A program made the position numbers and the translations under genes. The notes under the pieces are model-generated. The model ran no database searches. It saw nothing but the letters and a program-made list of their open reading frames with translations, and had not been told where the DNA came from. A DNA stretch of 64,000 bases from Zobellia russellii (lineage in GTDB: Bacteria; Bacteroidota; Bacteroidia; Flavobacteriales; Flavobacteriaceae), in contig NZ_JACSOI010000004.1 in NCBI RefSeq assembly GCF_018728565.1, positions 186,001-250,000 of the forward strand, given 5' to 3'. Within the stretch, counting starts at the first letter, position 1. Every line of letters begins with the position of its first letter. Positions 1-10,156 of this stretch are shown here, piece by piece.

Positions 1-1244
1 AGGGCATTTTGGTCTAGAATACTTTTGTTATCACCATCTATAGGGGCAATGTTGGCCGTTAGCTTATAAGATGCTTCGGTAGATAGTTTATCTTCTGTGT
101 GGACCACAGCCGTAATATTGGCATATCCCGCGTAAGCGATAAACTTGGATTCCGCTACTTTTTCGCCATCGTTATCAAACAATTTTAATTCTATTTCACG
201 GTCTTGATTAGCTTTATAGGTAAGGGGTATCTCTATAGAAGTAGATTGCTTTTGGGCAATAATGGGGCTATCAAATGATATATTTTCGTTGTAAAGTTTT
301 AGGTTGTTTCTTTCTTGGGAGTTGGAATCATTGGCATCTACCAGTTTATAGGCTCTAACCCAATCATAGTACACTGTGTTTTTGCTTGGGTCGTTCAATT
401 CTTGGGCAGTAGGAATTTCTATCCACGGAAAAGGGTAGGTTTCACTCACTAAACGCATGTACATAGGTTGATCAAAAGGCTTATATTTTACCTTGTCATA
501 AAACTTCTGGTGTTTGGGTGCCCGGTCATTGTAGTAGTAGCTGGCCGTACTTTCATTTTGCCACCAGCCACCGTAGATATTAAAATCTTGCGAGGTAAGT
601 CTTTCATCTTCAAATTTTACTTGCGGGGCTCGGTAGTCATGTTTTTCACCATCACAGTCCGTATACCAGAAATGTGAATTGGAGTGCATACCACTGGCAA
701 AGTAACTTCCATTAAAATCACCTTCACGACCAATAGATTCATGAATATCCCACTCCAAACCGTATTTATCACAATCGTTAGGTCCTTTAAAATTGTTGCT
801 GCTCGAAAACCAGAATGTTGTAGACATGGTAGTAGCTGCGGCCTTTACACGGCATTCATAATACCCGAATTTTGTAGATTTTTTTGAAACCACAGCGGCC
901 CCTCCAATATTAAAAGTAATATCTCTACCGTAGGCATGAACTATGGTATCCTTCTCAAGCTTTTTACTCGTCATTTTAAGAAAACCGTCTCCTACGGAAA
1001 CCTGTGAGGCCATAAAAAGACCGGGTGGCCTACCTATCCAAGTAGGGTGGTGGTCATACCATTTTGTGGTGTCCAACTCTGTACCATTAAATTCATCTGA
1101 AAAGTCAGGATTTAAGACCCAACGTTTGCCCATAGGAGGTTTTGGTGGTCCTTGGCGAGTTTCTTCTTTGGTTTCGGGCATTTCTTGAGCAAATAAACTG
1201 CCGCTTACAAGTAAAAAAAATGCAATGGTCTGTTTCAAAATCAT
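1..1244 (-). CDS. GH16 family endo-galactanase (agarase/porphyranase/carrageenase clade), 3' end outside window
   Basis: The frame is open from the ATG at 1244 to the window edge, giving about 414 residues with no stop, so the C-terminus is missing. A signal peptide (MILKQTIAFFLLVSGSLFAQ) comes first, then a GH16 jelly-roll. The GH16 active-site signature ExDxxE is seen as EWDIHE at 755-738, giving nucleophile, assisting Asp and acid/base. An N-terminal stretch with RPPGLFMASQVSV resembles marine agarase/porphyranase-type GH16 enzymes. After the catalytic domain (ending near YYDWVRAYKLV) there is a beta-sandwich-like tail. The family hydrolyses internal beta-linkages of galactans with retention. 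It is last in a leftward operon with two sulfatases, two GH28 and a GH2, which supports a sulfated galactan as substrate. The exact polysaccharide (porphyran, agar, carrageenan) cannot be read from sequence alone. Confidence 0.85.
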   Translation of the reverse strand, partial: MILKQTIAFFLLVSGSLFAQEMPETKEETRQGPPKPPMGKRWVLNPDFSDEFNGTELDTTKWYDHHPTWIGRPPGLFMASQVSVGDGFLKMTSKKLEKDTIVHAYGRDITFNIGGAAVVSKKSTKFGYYECRVKAAATTMSTTFWFSSSNNFKGPNDCDKYGLEWDIHESIGREGDFNGSYFASGMHSNSHFWYTDCDGEKHDYRAPQVKFEDERLTSQDFNIYGGWWQNESTASYYYNDRAPKHQKFYDKVKYKPFDQPMYMRLVSETYPFPWIEIPTAQELNDPSKNTVYYDWVRAYKLVDANDSNSQERNNLKLYNENISFDSPIIAQKQSTSIEIPLTYKANQDREIELKLFDNDGEKVAESKFIAYAGYANITAVVHTEDKLSTEASYKLTANIAPIDGDNKSILDQNA

Positions 1245-1293
1245 TTTATTTCGTTTCTGTTATTTTTTAAGAGCGAAAGCTAGATGCTCACCC

Positions 1294-2910
1294 TTATTTT
1301 GATTTTTTTAGTGGTTCAATTTTTCCTATGCCGTTTTCAGGTGCGTCATGGGCCGTTTCATGCAAATTAAACTGGGGAATGGTTTGAAATAGTTGGTCAC
1401 GTTCCGCTCTATGGGCTGGTGAGACTTGGCTCCAATCCTTGATTTTAGGAAAGCTAATAAGGTCATCTGGTGTTTTGCTTACATCGTACCACACATCGTT
1501 GCCATCTTTTAGTACAAGATTTCCTCTTACTATTTGGGTTTCTTTGTGATAGCCATATATCCAATCTCTATGCGTTGGTTTATCCGTAGTCAGGAAAGGC
1601 ATTAAACTTTCGCCATTAATTTCGTAACTATCGGGAATTTCTACATTGGCAATATCTGCAATGGTAGGAAGCATGTCTGACATGTTGACGAGTACATCCT
1701 GCATTCCTTTTTTGGTAAGGTTCATTCCCGGAGCGTAAATGATAAACGGCACGTGGGTACCTTTTTGCGAAATTGGACTGGATTTTCCATAACCACTGGT
1801 GCCATTATCCGCACAGAAGATAAAAATGGTGTTGTTCTCAATACCAAGTTCCTTTAACTTATTCATATATTGCCATACCTGATAATCTAAATAGTTTATA
1901 TGATGGTGAATACCGCTATCGGTAACCGTGGCATGGGTGTCATAAATTCCATTGTTGCCGGTAACGTTAGGTGGTGTGCGCGAATATGCCTTTCCGTTCC
2001 AAGAAATTTTAGGGGTTCCGGGCCATTTGTTTCCGGAGTCAGGGTTCAGGAAGTCCCAAGCGTCATGACCTAAGTGACTGGTATGGTACACGAAGAAAGG
2101 TTCTTTTTCTTCTTGCTTTCTTTCCATGAAATCAAAAATAAAATCCAGTTCTACATCTGGGCCAAAAGTGTTCAATCCAAATTCTTTCTTTGATTTTTTA
2201 GTGTTGGGCCACCAAACCAATTTTTTGTTGGTACCCGGATAGTTCATAAGTTGAACATGAGGTTTCCAATACCAACCGGACTGTACGTAGCTTTTTTTGT
2301 GGATTTCTTTATTGGTATCGGCATTAAAAATCTTCTTCTTTCCGTTTATTTTTCTAGTTTCCAAACGGAAATCCGTAGTGTGTATAGCTTTGTTATAAGA
2401 ACCTTCACCAGGGGTAAAACACCCTTCATCAAACTGAAATTCTTCTATATCCATTTGTGTTTTTCCGGCCCAAAATGTAGCATAACCACCCGCTTTGGCC
2501 ACATGGGCAATGGAGTGGGGCGAACTATCATATAAGTTCCAAACGCCTTTGCCGTTTGGAGCCTTACCTTTATCGCTATTATGCCACCATTTATGCAAAT
2601 GCGCGTATCTGCCTGTCATCATCATGGCTCTACTTGGTCCGCAAACTGTGGCTGCCCAAGCGGTTTTTACGTATAAACCTTCTTCCGCTAGTTGATTCAA
2701 TACGGGCGTTTTGCCCCTGTATTGCATGTCCGAACTGTTACCTCCCTTTGGTGGACTCCAAACTGTAGAGCCGTAAATGGGAAGTTCCCGAGCGCTAATA
2801 TCATCGGCATATAAAAGAATGATATTGGGTTTGTCCTGAGCTACTCCTAAAGCGGACATCATTAGGCACCCTAACACAACCCATAAGATTTTATGATTTA
2901 TAATTTTCAT
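1294..2910 (-). CDS. S1 family sulfatase (formylglycine-dependent)
   Basis: A 538-residue secreted type I sulfatase that removes sulfate esters from a carbohydrate. The start is placed at the ATG at 2910, because it begins a signal peptide (MKIINHKILWVVLGCLMMSALGVAQ). A longer frame to 2961 would overlap the upstream gene and put 17 hydrophilic residues in front. Metal ligands appear in LLYADD. The catalytic CGPSR (Cys about residue 90) matches the CxPSR motif converted to formylglycine. The second half has FIFCADNGTSGYGKSS, the usual metal-binding Asp-Asn pair. It lies 35 nt after the preceding sulfatase gene and 49 nt before GH16. No sulfatase-maturating enzyme is present in this window, so activation must come from elsewhere. 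Confidence 0.9.
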   Translation of the reverse strand: MKIINHKILWVVLGCLMMSALGVAQDKPNIILLYADDISARELPIYGSTVWSPPKGGNSSDMQYRGKTPVLNQLAEEGLYVKTAWAATVCGPSRAMMMTGRYAHLHKWWHNSDKGKAPNGKGVWNLYDSSPHSIAHVAKAGGYATFWAGKTQMDIEEFQFDEGCFTPGEGSYNKAIHTTDFRLETRKINGKKKIFNADTNKEIHKKSYVQSGWYWKPHVQLMNYPGTNKKLVWWPNTKKSKKEFGLNTFGPDVELDFIFDFMERKQEEKEPFFVYHTSHLGHDAWDFLNPDSGNKWPGTPKISWNGKAYSRTPPNVTGNNGIYDTHATVTDSGIHHHINYLDYQVWQYMNKLKELGIENNTIFIFCADNGTSGYGKSSPISQKGTHVPFIIYAPGMNLTKKGMQDVLVNMSDMLPTIADIANVEIPDSYEINGESLMPFLTTDKPTHRDWIYGYHKETQIVRGNLVLKDGNDVWYDVSKTPDDLISFPKIKDWSQVSPAHRAERDQLFQTIPQFNLHETAHDAPENGIGKIEPLKKSK

Positions 2911-2945
2911 GCTCAGTTTTGAATTTGTTCTTAAGTGTCCTGGAT

Positions 2946-4514
2946 TTAATAAAATTCCCAAAATCCGTATTTCTCTCCTTCAATATTTTCTTTAGTATCA
3001 CCCAATTCTTTCGCTTTTTCTTTCATTTCCTTGCGCATGGTCTTTACTTGATCGGCATATTGGGGAAAGAAGGAAAGATCATACACCTCCCAAGGGTCGT
3101 TTTTTATATTGAACAATTGGGTAACGCGGGATCCTTTTACGGTTTCCCCGCTCTTTTTATCATAATTGTTGGCACGTACGTATTCAATGAGTTTATAATC
3201 CCCTTTTCTATAAGCTCTTTGGAATTGCCTGTAAGCGTGGTAAGTGTAATCCCTAACGCTGCTCTTTTCCTTATTGATAACCGGTAATAGACTTTTACCG
3301 GTAACAGAACTAGGTGCATCAACACCAATGAAATCCAGTATCGTTGGGAAAATATCAAAATTATAAGCTAACGCCTCTCTTTTACTGTCCTTGTCTTTTA
3401 TGAGATTGCCCGAAAAAACAAATGGAATATGAACCCCATCTTCATCATATATATTCTGTTTTCCCATTAAACCATGATTGCCAACTGCCAGACCACTATC
3501 TCCAGCAAAAACAATTAACGTATTTTCATAAGCGCCGCTTTCTTTTAATGACGCAATGACTTTACCTATTTGAGCATCTAAATGCGTAATAATAGCGTAG
3601 TAATCAGAAAGTTGTTCTTTGGCCACTTCCGGTGTTCGGGGCCATACGGCCAATTCTTCATCCCTTAAAAACATATGTCCATTATCAAAAGGATGTTGTT
3701 CCATATAGGATGGGGGAAGGATAATATCCTCAATGGGGTACATGTCTTTATATTTCTGTGGCGCCTGTCTTGGGTCATGAGGTGCATGAAACGCTAAATA
3801 CAAAAAGAAAGGGTCTTTCTTTTTGTAATCCTTAATATACTCCGAAGCACTTTCAGCATAGATTTCGGACGTATGTGGACCATCTTTTTCTGTGGCAGAA
3901 GGGCCTCTTTTATCTTCTTTGGTTACCGATCTACGAACCACTTTTCCGTCCTTGTCATACACTAATATATACCCGTCTTCCTTTTTATAATCACCATCTT
4001 TTTTCCAGTCCCAAGAAGGCATACGAAAGTGATCTACCAAATAAATACCTCTGGACATTATACGGTCTCCTGAATCAAAAGAGCGAGCCAAAGCAGTATT
4101 GTCTTGGTGCCATTTGCCCACAATATGGGTGTTGTAGTTTTGGGCCTGTAAGGCTTCACCTATGGTTTTGTGTTCGGGCGGAATAGTGTGTCCTTGTCCT
4201 TGTAATTCAAATACATTTCTGCCTGTTAATAACATGGCCCTACTTGGAACGCAAGTAGCACCGGAAAAAGCACCCATTAAATATCCGTTGGAAAATGAAA
4301 TGCCATCAGCAACCAAAGCGTCCATATTTGGTGTTTTTACCTGCATGCCACCCAAAGCATGTACCCCGGAAAAGCGGTGGTCATCTGTGTAAATAACGAG
4401 TACATTAGGCCGGTCTTTCTTTTTGGTTTTGCTTTTTTGAGCGCTTGCGGGAAGACCTAACAGTATACAAAAAGCGATTAAAATGTAATGGGAAAATGGA
4501 TTTCTAAAATTCAT
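2946..4514 (-). CDS. S1 family sulfatase (formylglycine-dependent)
   Basis: A 522-residue secreted sulfatase. Signal peptide MNFRNPFSHYILIAFCILLGLPASAQ, then a lysine-rich linker and the N-terminal metal site VLVIYTDDHRF. The catalytic motif is CVPSR (Cys88), followed by AMLLTGRNVF. HAPHDPRQAPQKY and FAGDSGLAVGNHGLMGKQN are typical of S1 enzymes that act on algal sugars and resemble the sulfatase encoded at 11927-13444 (same HDPRQAPQ segment), so the two may be paralogues acting on related sulfate positions. It starts 4 nt after the GH28 stop, so translation is probably coupled. Position specificity on the sugar cannot be inferred. Confidence 0.9.
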   Translation of the reverse strand: MNFRNPFSHYILIAFCILLGLPASAQKSKTKKKDRPNVLVIYTDDHRFSGVHALGGMQVKTPNMDALVADGISFSNGYLMGAFSGATCVPSRAMLLTGRNVFELQGQGHTIPPEHKTIGEALQAQNYNTHIVGKWHQDNTALARSFDSGDRIMSRGIYLVDHFRMPSWDWKKDGDYKKEDGYILVYDKDGKVVRRSVTKEDKRGPSATEKDGPHTSEIYAESASEYIKDYKKKDPFFLYLAFHAPHDPRQAPQKYKDMYPIEDIILPPSYMEQHPFDNGHMFLRDEELAVWPRTPEVAKEQLSDYYAIITHLDAQIGKVIASLKESGAYENTLIVFAGDSGLAVGNHGLMGKQNIYDEDGVHIPFVFSGNLIKDKDSKREALAYNFDIFPTILDFIGVDAPSSVTGKSLLPVINKEKSSVRDYTYHAYRQFQRAYRKGDYKLIEYVRANNYDKKSGETVKGSRVTQLFNIKNDPWEVYDLSFFPQYADQVKTMRKEMKEKAKELGDTKENIEGEKYGFWEFY

Positions 4515-4518
4515 AATG

Positions 4519-5907
4519 TTATTCTGATTTATTTGAATGGGTATCCACTAAAATTTGAGATTCTCTCTTATCGTCACCGTTCAAGGAAAACACAATACCG
4601 TCCGTATGTAAGCTATCTATGTGCCTTCCATAAATCCCATAGGCTGGAAGAATATTAAAAAAACTGAACTCAGGATAGCGGTCTATATCTTCTTCAACCT
4701 TAGCGGTAGTGTGCTGTGCAGTTCCTCCTCCAGGAAGCTCCAGTTTTATATTTTCTAAAGTTATTTTACCAACTTTATGATTTGGGGTTCCCGTAATTAA
4801 TATGCCTGAAGGCGGATTTACCCTAGAGCTATCCAGGGTCCGCGCACTGCCTTTTACATTTTTGATGAGTACATCGGTAATAGAACCAACCTCTCGTTTT
4901 TCGGCATTGCGGTAGGTGCGTAGGCGTTCCCCTAGGCGAATGAAAATAGGCATATCTACTCGATCCATCTGAATACCGTCTATAGTTACATCGTGAATAT
5001 TGGCCCCGTCTACACTTAAGATCTTTATACCGCCACCTTTGGTATCATAAATCTGGCAGTTTTTAATATCAATATTGTACATATCTCCCATAGACTCCGT
5101 GCCGAACTTAATCGAACCCCAGTCACTTCTGAGCTTACAATCGCTAACTTGTACGTTATAGGTAGGTTTTGGACTCGTAGTTTTAATGCAAATGGCATCA
5201 TCTCCTGTGTTGATGTCGCAATTTTTAATAACTGCATCGTAGCTGGAATCCAAATCAATTCCATCATTGTTCTTGTGGGCGTGACTGTAAATAGAAACTT
5301 TATCCACCAAAATATCATTGGACTGATAGAAATGACACGTCCATGCGGCCGGCTGTCGTAAATGAATATCCTGCACCCTTATCTGAGAAGAGTTTACGAA
5401 CCGCAGAAGAAAAGGTCTATTTGTACCAAAATCTTTAGTTTCAGTAATGTTCAATTCCTTAATTTTTGCCTTTATATTTTTCGATAGAAAAGCTTCTCCG
5501 TTCCCATCAATAGTTCCTTTTCCGGTTACGGCAATGTTTTTGGCGTTTTTTGCACCAATAAGACAATTACCACGTTGTTGCCCAGTGGCATCTTGAAACG
5601 TATCGATACTTTGATAATCCAGCGGATTTGAACTTCCAATTAATTTTGCATCTTCAGCTATATGCAGGGTTACATTGTCTTTTAGGAGAAGTGTTCCTGA
5701 AATGTAATTGCCGCCTTCAATAGTAACAGTTCCTCCACCAGCAAGATTACAAGCATCTATGGCCTTCTGAATGCTTTTGGTATTTATGGTTTTGCCATCT
5801 CCTATGGCGCCATAATCAACAACGTTGTAATGGTCTGATTTTGAAGAGCAACTTACCAACAGAATAAAGGTAATTAAGAGGCTTGTATAATGTAGTTTGG
5901 CTTTCAT
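4519..5907 (-). CDS. GH28 family glycoside hydrolase, lipoprotein
   Basis: A 462-residue right-handed beta-helix enzyme of the polygalacturonase family. The N-terminus ends in a lipobox (LLVSC, Cys20), so it is probably surface or outer-membrane anchored. YNVVDYGAIGDGKTINTKSIQKAID is the usual pectate-lyase-like N-terminal fold. The GH28 acidic residues are visible in NNDGIDLD (Asp218) and TGDDAIC (Asp236, Asp237). The family's G-H-G segment is replaced by WGSIKFGTES, as in many non-pectin GH28. Only 1 nt separates it from the upstream GH28 stop. GH28 enzymes usually cleave galacturonan, but there is no pectin gene nearby and the neighbours are sulfatases, so the substrate may be a galactose-type residue in a sulfated galactan. 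That is inference. Confidence 0.88.
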   Translation of the reverse strand: MKAKLHYTSLLITFILLVSCSSKSDHYNVVDYGAIGDGKTINTKSIQKAIDACNLAGGGTVTIEGGNYISGTLLLKDNVTLHIAEDAKLIGSSNPLDYQSIDTFQDATGQQRGNCLIGAKNAKNIAVTGKGTIDGNGEAFLSKNIKAKIKELNITETKDFGTNRPFLLRFVNSSQIRVQDIHLRQPAAWTCHFYQSNDILVDKVSIYSHAHKNNDGIDLDSSYDAVIKNCDINTGDDAICIKTTSPKPTYNVQVSDCKLRSDWGSIKFGTESMGDMYNIDIKNCQIYDTKGGGIKILSVDGANIHDVTIDGIQMDRVDMPIFIRLGERLRTYRNAEKREVGSITDVLIKNVKGSARTLDSSRVNPPSGILITGTPNHKVGKITLENIKLELPGGGTAQHTTAKVEEDIDRYPEFSFFNILPAYGIYGRHIDSLHTDGIVFSLNGDDKRESQILVDTHSNKSE

Positions 5908-5908
5908 T

Positions 5909-7312
5909 TTAGTTACTTTGGATTTGGTCTTTTGTGATGATTTTCCGGTTTAGGAAAACCCTGTTTATTTGGCTGTTTGTCACGTTTTTAAGAACAACAG
6001 GTGCCCTTTTGTCCTCATTTATAATCTTAATGCTGAAATTGTCTACCACCAAGCCATTTATGTGTCTTGCATAAAGTCCGGAAGCGGGTAGGGTACCTAC
6101 TAAACTGAATTCTGGCCACCAGCCCTTAAGCACTTCTTGAGTGTATTCTTTTATCTCTGTTTTCTGGGCGTCTTCGGCCGTTCCTCCACCAGAAACTACA
6201 AATTGAACATCCTTAATGGTTACGTCTTCAATTTGATGCCCTGGAAACCCGGTTAAAAAGAAGGCCGAGTTTTTATCAAGCTTGGAATTGTCTACCACAA
6301 TATTGCTAAAGCTAAAGTTGTGCATGCTTTTTAGTGGTTCTAACTGTCCTTTGGGTGTATCTACGGAAGCAATTTGTTGTGCGAATGTCATGAAAATAGG
6401 ACGAGGTACGTTTTCCATTACCAAGTTACTGAAGACCATGTTCTTCATTTCGCCACCTTCACATTGCTGAATCTTAAGTCCCGAATCTTGAATATCCTTA
6501 AAAGTACAGTTGGTAACGGTAACCGATTCAATATTTCCACGGGATAAGAGACCAATACGCATTCCGCCCCATTTGGTGCTAAAGTGGCAATTGCTTACCG
6601 TTATGTTCTTGCACGGTTTGTCCGGTCTTGAGGCTTGCAGGCAAATACTATCGTCACTATTATCAAAATTACTATTGTTTACGCGCACATTTGTGCACCC
6701 GTCAAAATCCAACCCATCTCCGTTATTGTTTACGCGACTTATGATGTTAATTCCGCTTACAGAGATATTATCACAGTAGAGCCAAGCGGAAGTCCATGCC
6801 GCAGGATTGATCAAGGTAATATCATTAAGATGGATGTCCTTTACGTTCACAAACCTGATCATCATTGGTCTACCACCTTTTTGCTTCGTGAAATTTTCTT
6901 TGTGCCCGTTTCCATCAATAGTGCCATAACCTTCAATGGCAATGGAACGTGCATCTTTAGCAAAAATCAAGCAACGGTCCATATGCGGTTCGTTCTTGTA
7001 CATATTTTTATGGGTATCAGTAGCATAATCTTCATAATTGAGGCTGCCAAGAAGCGTTGCTCCATTATCAACATGAAGGGTAACAAAATCCTTTAAGTAA
7101 ATAGTACCCGTTACAACGGTTTTTCCTGCAGGAATCAAAACCCTTCCACCTCCATTTTTGGTGCAAGCATCTATAGCACTTTGTACAGCCTTTGTATCTA
7201 GTGTAATACCGTCTGCTTTAGCGCCATAATCCAGCACATTAAAATCTGTAGCCATTGCTTGTGTGATAAATAACAGGCAAAAGGCACAACAGAGTAATTG
7301 TGATATTTTCAT
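5909..7312 (-). CDS. GH28 family glycoside hydrolase, secreted
   Basis: A 467-residue beta-helix hydrolase with a signal peptide (MKISQLLCCAFCLLFITQAMA) but no clear lipobox, unlike its downstream neighbour. FNVLDYGAKADGITLDTKAVQSAID begins the fold. Catalytic acidic residues lie in NNNGDGLDFD (Asp202) and NSDDSIC (Asp220, Asp221); SGLKIQ is in the position of the family's R/G-x-K-I segment. The two adjacent GH28 share the same architecture and a C-terminal segment containing PEFSxxxxLPAxGxYxRHI, so they look like an old tandem duplication that diverged. It starts 4 nt after the GH2 stop. Likely acts on the same polysaccharide as the neighbours, at a different linkage or chain length. Confidence 0.88.
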   Translation of the reverse strand: MKISQLLCCAFCLLFITQAMATDFNVLDYGAKADGITLDTKAVQSAIDACTKNGGGRVLIPAGKTVVTGTIYLKDFVTLHVDNGATLLGSLNYEDYATDTHKNMYKNEPHMDRCLIFAKDARSIAIEGYGTIDGNGHKENFTKQKGGRPMMIRFVNVKDIHLNDITLINPAAWTSAWLYCDNISVSGINIISRVNNNGDGLDFDGCTNVRVNNSNFDNSDDSICLQASRPDKPCKNITVSNCHFSTKWGGMRIGLLSRGNIESVTVTNCTFKDIQDSGLKIQQCEGGEMKNMVFSNLVMENVPRPIFMTFAQQIASVDTPKGQLEPLKSMHNFSFSNIVVDNSKLDKNSAFFLTGFPGHQIEDVTIKDVQFVVSGGGTAEDAQKTEIKEYTQEVLKGWWPEFSLVGTLPASGLYARHINGLVVDNFSIKIINEDKRAPVVLKNVTNSQINRVFLNRKIITKDQIQSN

Positions 7313-7316
7313 TTGA

Positions 7317-9791
7317 TTATTTTGATACGATTATAGTTTTAGAAGTTTCCAATCCGTTAGAAGTAGCTGAAACTGTTATGTTGCCAGCAGCTTCGGTAGA
7401 TTTTATTACTAAAAGACATTTTCCGTTAAACGCTTTTATTTTAGTGTCTTGAAACGATTCTAGTGATGCCGAGTTTCCATTTCCCACTGCAGCAAGGATT
7501 CCGGGGCCTTCTACAGTAAACTGTACTTGGTTGTCCGCTAAAGGAACAAGGTTTCCATCCGCATCCGTAATATCAACTTTAATAAAAGAAAGGTCTTTAC
7601 CATCTGCCGAAATTTGGGAACGGTCTGCCGTTAAGCGTATTTTAGATGCTTTCTTAGCAGTGTTGATTATCTTTTCGGCAACTGCTTTTCCATCTTTATA
7701 ACCAATTACTCGTAAGCTTCCCGGTTGGAAAGGAACCTTCCAGCTTAATCTATATTTTGACGTGTACATACCTTTTTCAAACCCACGGAATTCAGCCGGA
7801 ATATCAGTGGTATCAACTCCTTTTACTTTTCTGCCCAAAGATTTCCCGTTTACAATCAGTTCTACTTCATCACAATTGGTATAGGCAAATACGGGAATTT
7901 CTTCTCCTTCTTTTCCTTCCCAATTCCAGTGTGGCAATACATGAACCATAGGCTCTGTAGTCCACTGGCTTTGGTAGAGGTAATATCTGTCTTTTGGAAA
8001 TCCGCATAAATCTACGGGAGCAAAATAGGAGGCGTGTACCGGCCAATCTGCGTTCCAATATCCATTGGTAGAATTATCGCGCCCACCGTAAGGGGTAGGT
8101 TCACCAAGGTAATCAAAGCCTGTCCACATAAATTCACCTAAAAAGGTAGGGTTTTCTGCCTGAACATCAAACTCAACATCAGGAGGATAGGCCCATGGTG
8201 GACCAACCGTTACATCATAACTAGAGACTTGGTGTGTTTCTTTTTGGTGTTCATAGGTAATAGGTAAGTGGTACGAACCTCGGCTACTGGTCTGCGATGA
8301 GGTTTCGGAACCGTAAACGATCATATCCGGATTTTCCCGTATAACTTCGCCATAATCAAAAGGCTTATAGTTTAGGCCTACAATATCTATCTGGTACGCT
8401 AATTTATTTTTGAACGCTCCCGGGTAGTTGTTAAAACCTGCTGTAGTTGGTCTGGTGTGATCTTCATCGTGACAGATATCGCTCAACATTTTGGCCACTT
8501 TCCAACCGTCCTTTTCCCGTTGCTCAATAATTTCGTTACCTATACTCCACATCACTACGGAAGGGTGGTTACGGTCTCTTTTGATCATATCCCTTAAATC
8601 ACGCTCGTGCCATTCGTCAAAAAACTTATTATAGCCGTTAATGACTTTTGGAATTTTCCACTCGTCAAAAGCTTCGTCTAGGACAACAATACCCAGTTTA
8701 TCACATATCTGGAGCATTTCTGGCGATGGTGGATTGTGGCTCGTACGCAAGGCATTTACGCCCATACTTTGCATAATTTGCATTTGGCGCTCCGTAGCTC
8801 TGTAATTTACCGCGGCACCCAAAGGTCCAAGGTCATGGTGCATACATACACCATTGAACTCTACAGGTTTTTCATTCAATAGAAACCCTTTTTTAGCATC
8901 AAAAGAAATACTTCTTATCCCTAAAGTACTATGGTACTCATCTATAACCGTATTCGCTTTTTTTACTTGAGTGACAACATCATATAAAAAAGGGTTCTCA
9001 ATTCCCCATCGGTTGGGGTTGTTCACTACTATTTCATCTATAACAACTTTCGTCGAAGATTTTTCTAGCTTGATTTTTTGACTACTTGAAGCTACCACGT
9101 TATTTAGCCCGTCAATTATTTTTGTTTCTAAAGTAACCGAAGCTTTTTTGCCATTGGCATTCTTTACCGTGGTTTCAATTTTTACAGTCGCCTTTTCATT
9201 AGATACTTCTGGGGTTGTAATATAGGTGCCCCAAAGTGGAATGTGGACCGGGTTATTTATTTTTAAATAGGTGTTCCTATAGATACCCGCTCCGGAGTAC
9301 CAACGGGATGCTAAATCTTCCGGGGCAACCCTTACGGCAATGACGTTGTCTTCCCCAAACTTAATGTACGGGGTTAAGTCCAGTTCAAAACCCATATAAC
9401 CAAAAGGGCGCTCGCCAATATAGGTTCCGTTTATATAGACTTTACTATTGTTCATGACACCATCAAACAAGACAGCTATTTGCTGAGCTGCATATTTTTT
9501 GTCTATGGTAAAATGTTTGCGGTACCATGCCGTACCGTGTACGGGTAAACCTCCTGTACGAGCATTGTATTTTTTGTCAAAAGGACTTTCAATGGCCCAA
9601 TCATGGGGCAAATTAAGTTTACGCCACTGCGCATCTTTAAATGTAGATTTTTCCGCTCCGGAGGGGTCTCCCTTTTGAAAAAGCCAGTTGCTATTAAAAG
9701 AAACATCGCCATTTGTGGCATTAGGATTTAATTGGCCAAAGGAGAAACAGAATTGTAATAAAAGGGTAAATAGTAAGCTTGTTCTCAACAT
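7317..9791 (-). CDS. GH2 family beta-galactosidase-like glycoside hydrolase
   Basis: An 824-residue secreted exo-glycosidase and first gene of the leftward operon. Start: an in-frame GTG lies at 9800, but the ATG at 9791 opens a cleaner signal peptide (MLRTSLLFTLLLQFCFSFGQ). Domain order: sugar-binding domain (LPHDWAIE, WYRKHF), Ig-like domain, TIM barrel with LRTSHNPPSPEML, acid/base Glu in WSIGNEI (about residue 420) and nucleophile Glu in YGSETSS (about residue 496). Two C-terminal domains follow: a DUF4982-type module (NCDEVELIVNGKSLG) and an Ig-like GH2 C5 module near residues 715-820. Enzymes of this architecture release terminal beta-galactose or related sugars from oligosaccharides. 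The exact glycone (galactose, methylgalactose, glucuronate) is not resolved. Confidence 0.9.
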   Translation of the reverse strand: MLRTSLLFTLLLQFCFSFGQLNPNATNGDVSFNSNWLFQKGDPSGAEKSTFKDAQWRKLNLPHDWAIESPFDKKYNARTGGLPVHGTAWYRKHFTIDKKYAAQQIAVLFDGVMNNSKVYINGTYIGERPFGYMGFELDLTPYIKFGEDNVIAVRVAPEDLASRWYSGAGIYRNTYLKINNPVHIPLWGTYITTPEVSNEKATVKIETTVKNANGKKASVTLETKIIDGLNNVVASSSQKIKLEKSSTKVVIDEIVVNNPNRWGIENPFLYDVVTQVKKANTVIDEYHSTLGIRSISFDAKKGFLLNEKPVEFNGVCMHHDLGPLGAAVNYRATERQMQIMQSMGVNALRTSHNPPSPEMLQICDKLGIVVLDEAFDEWKIPKVINGYNKFFDEWHERDLRDMIKRDRNHPSVVMWSIGNEIIEQREKDGWKVAKMLSDICHDEDHTRPTTAGFNNYPGAFKNKLAYQIDIVGLNYKPFDYGEVIRENPDMIVYGSETSSQTSSRGSYHLPITYEHQKETHQVSSYDVTVGPPWAYPPDVEFDVQAENPTFLGEFMWTGFDYLGEPTPYGGRDNSTNGYWNADWPVHASYFAPVDLCGFPKDRYYLYQSQWTTEPMVHVLPHWNWEGKEGEEIPVFAYTNCDEVELIVNGKSLGRKVKGVDTTDIPAEFRGFEKGMYTSKYRLSWKVPFQPGSLRVIGYKDGKAVAEKIINTAKKASKIRLTADRSQISADGKDLSFIKVDITDADGNLVPLADNQVQFTVEGPGILAAVGNGNSASLESFQDTKIKAFNGKCLLVIKSTEAAGNITVSATSNGLETSKTIIVSK

Positions 9792-10156
9792 TATTTTCAC
9801 GTTAATATTTATTGTGGTGAAAGTCGAAAATAATTTCTAGGGAAAAGACCACGGACTGATGAAAAAATAGAACAGATGGTTTTTTTGGTTAGGGTTTGCT
9901 GGGCGCGTCTACATGTTAAGACATTACAGTACAACTTCCAAGATTTTTAGAAGATTGGGTGTTGTCAATATATTGTCAAGTTTTTTGCGGGCCTTAAACC
10001 TAATATGAGCTTGTAAATTCTCTAAGTTGACTTTAGTGAAATGTTCATTTGTTGTACCCTTTAGCACATTCGTGGCTCGGGGATGAGCGATAAAATTAGA
10101 ATTTAGCTACCTCAAATAGGGCGAAACAAAATGGTATCGTCAATAACAACCACATT
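9792..10156. promoter_or_regulatory. divergent intergenic region between the GH2 operon and GH29
   Basis: About 365 nt separate the leftward GH2 operon from the rightward GH29 gene, so both promoters must lie here. I see no open frame of useful length, no convincing TAnnTTTG box in either direction and no strong palindrome that would name a regulator site. The region is ordinary AT-rich spacer as far as I can read it. Confidence 0.5.

Noticed and set aside
2911-2961. N-terminal extension of the first sulfatase
   Set aside because: It overlaps the previous gene region and has no signal sequence; ATG at 2910 begins a good signal peptide.
2251-3287. Plus-strand frames of 66-122 residues over the sulfatase genes
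   Set aside because: Antisense shadows rich in Phe, Leu and Ile, overlapping clear sulfatase coding.
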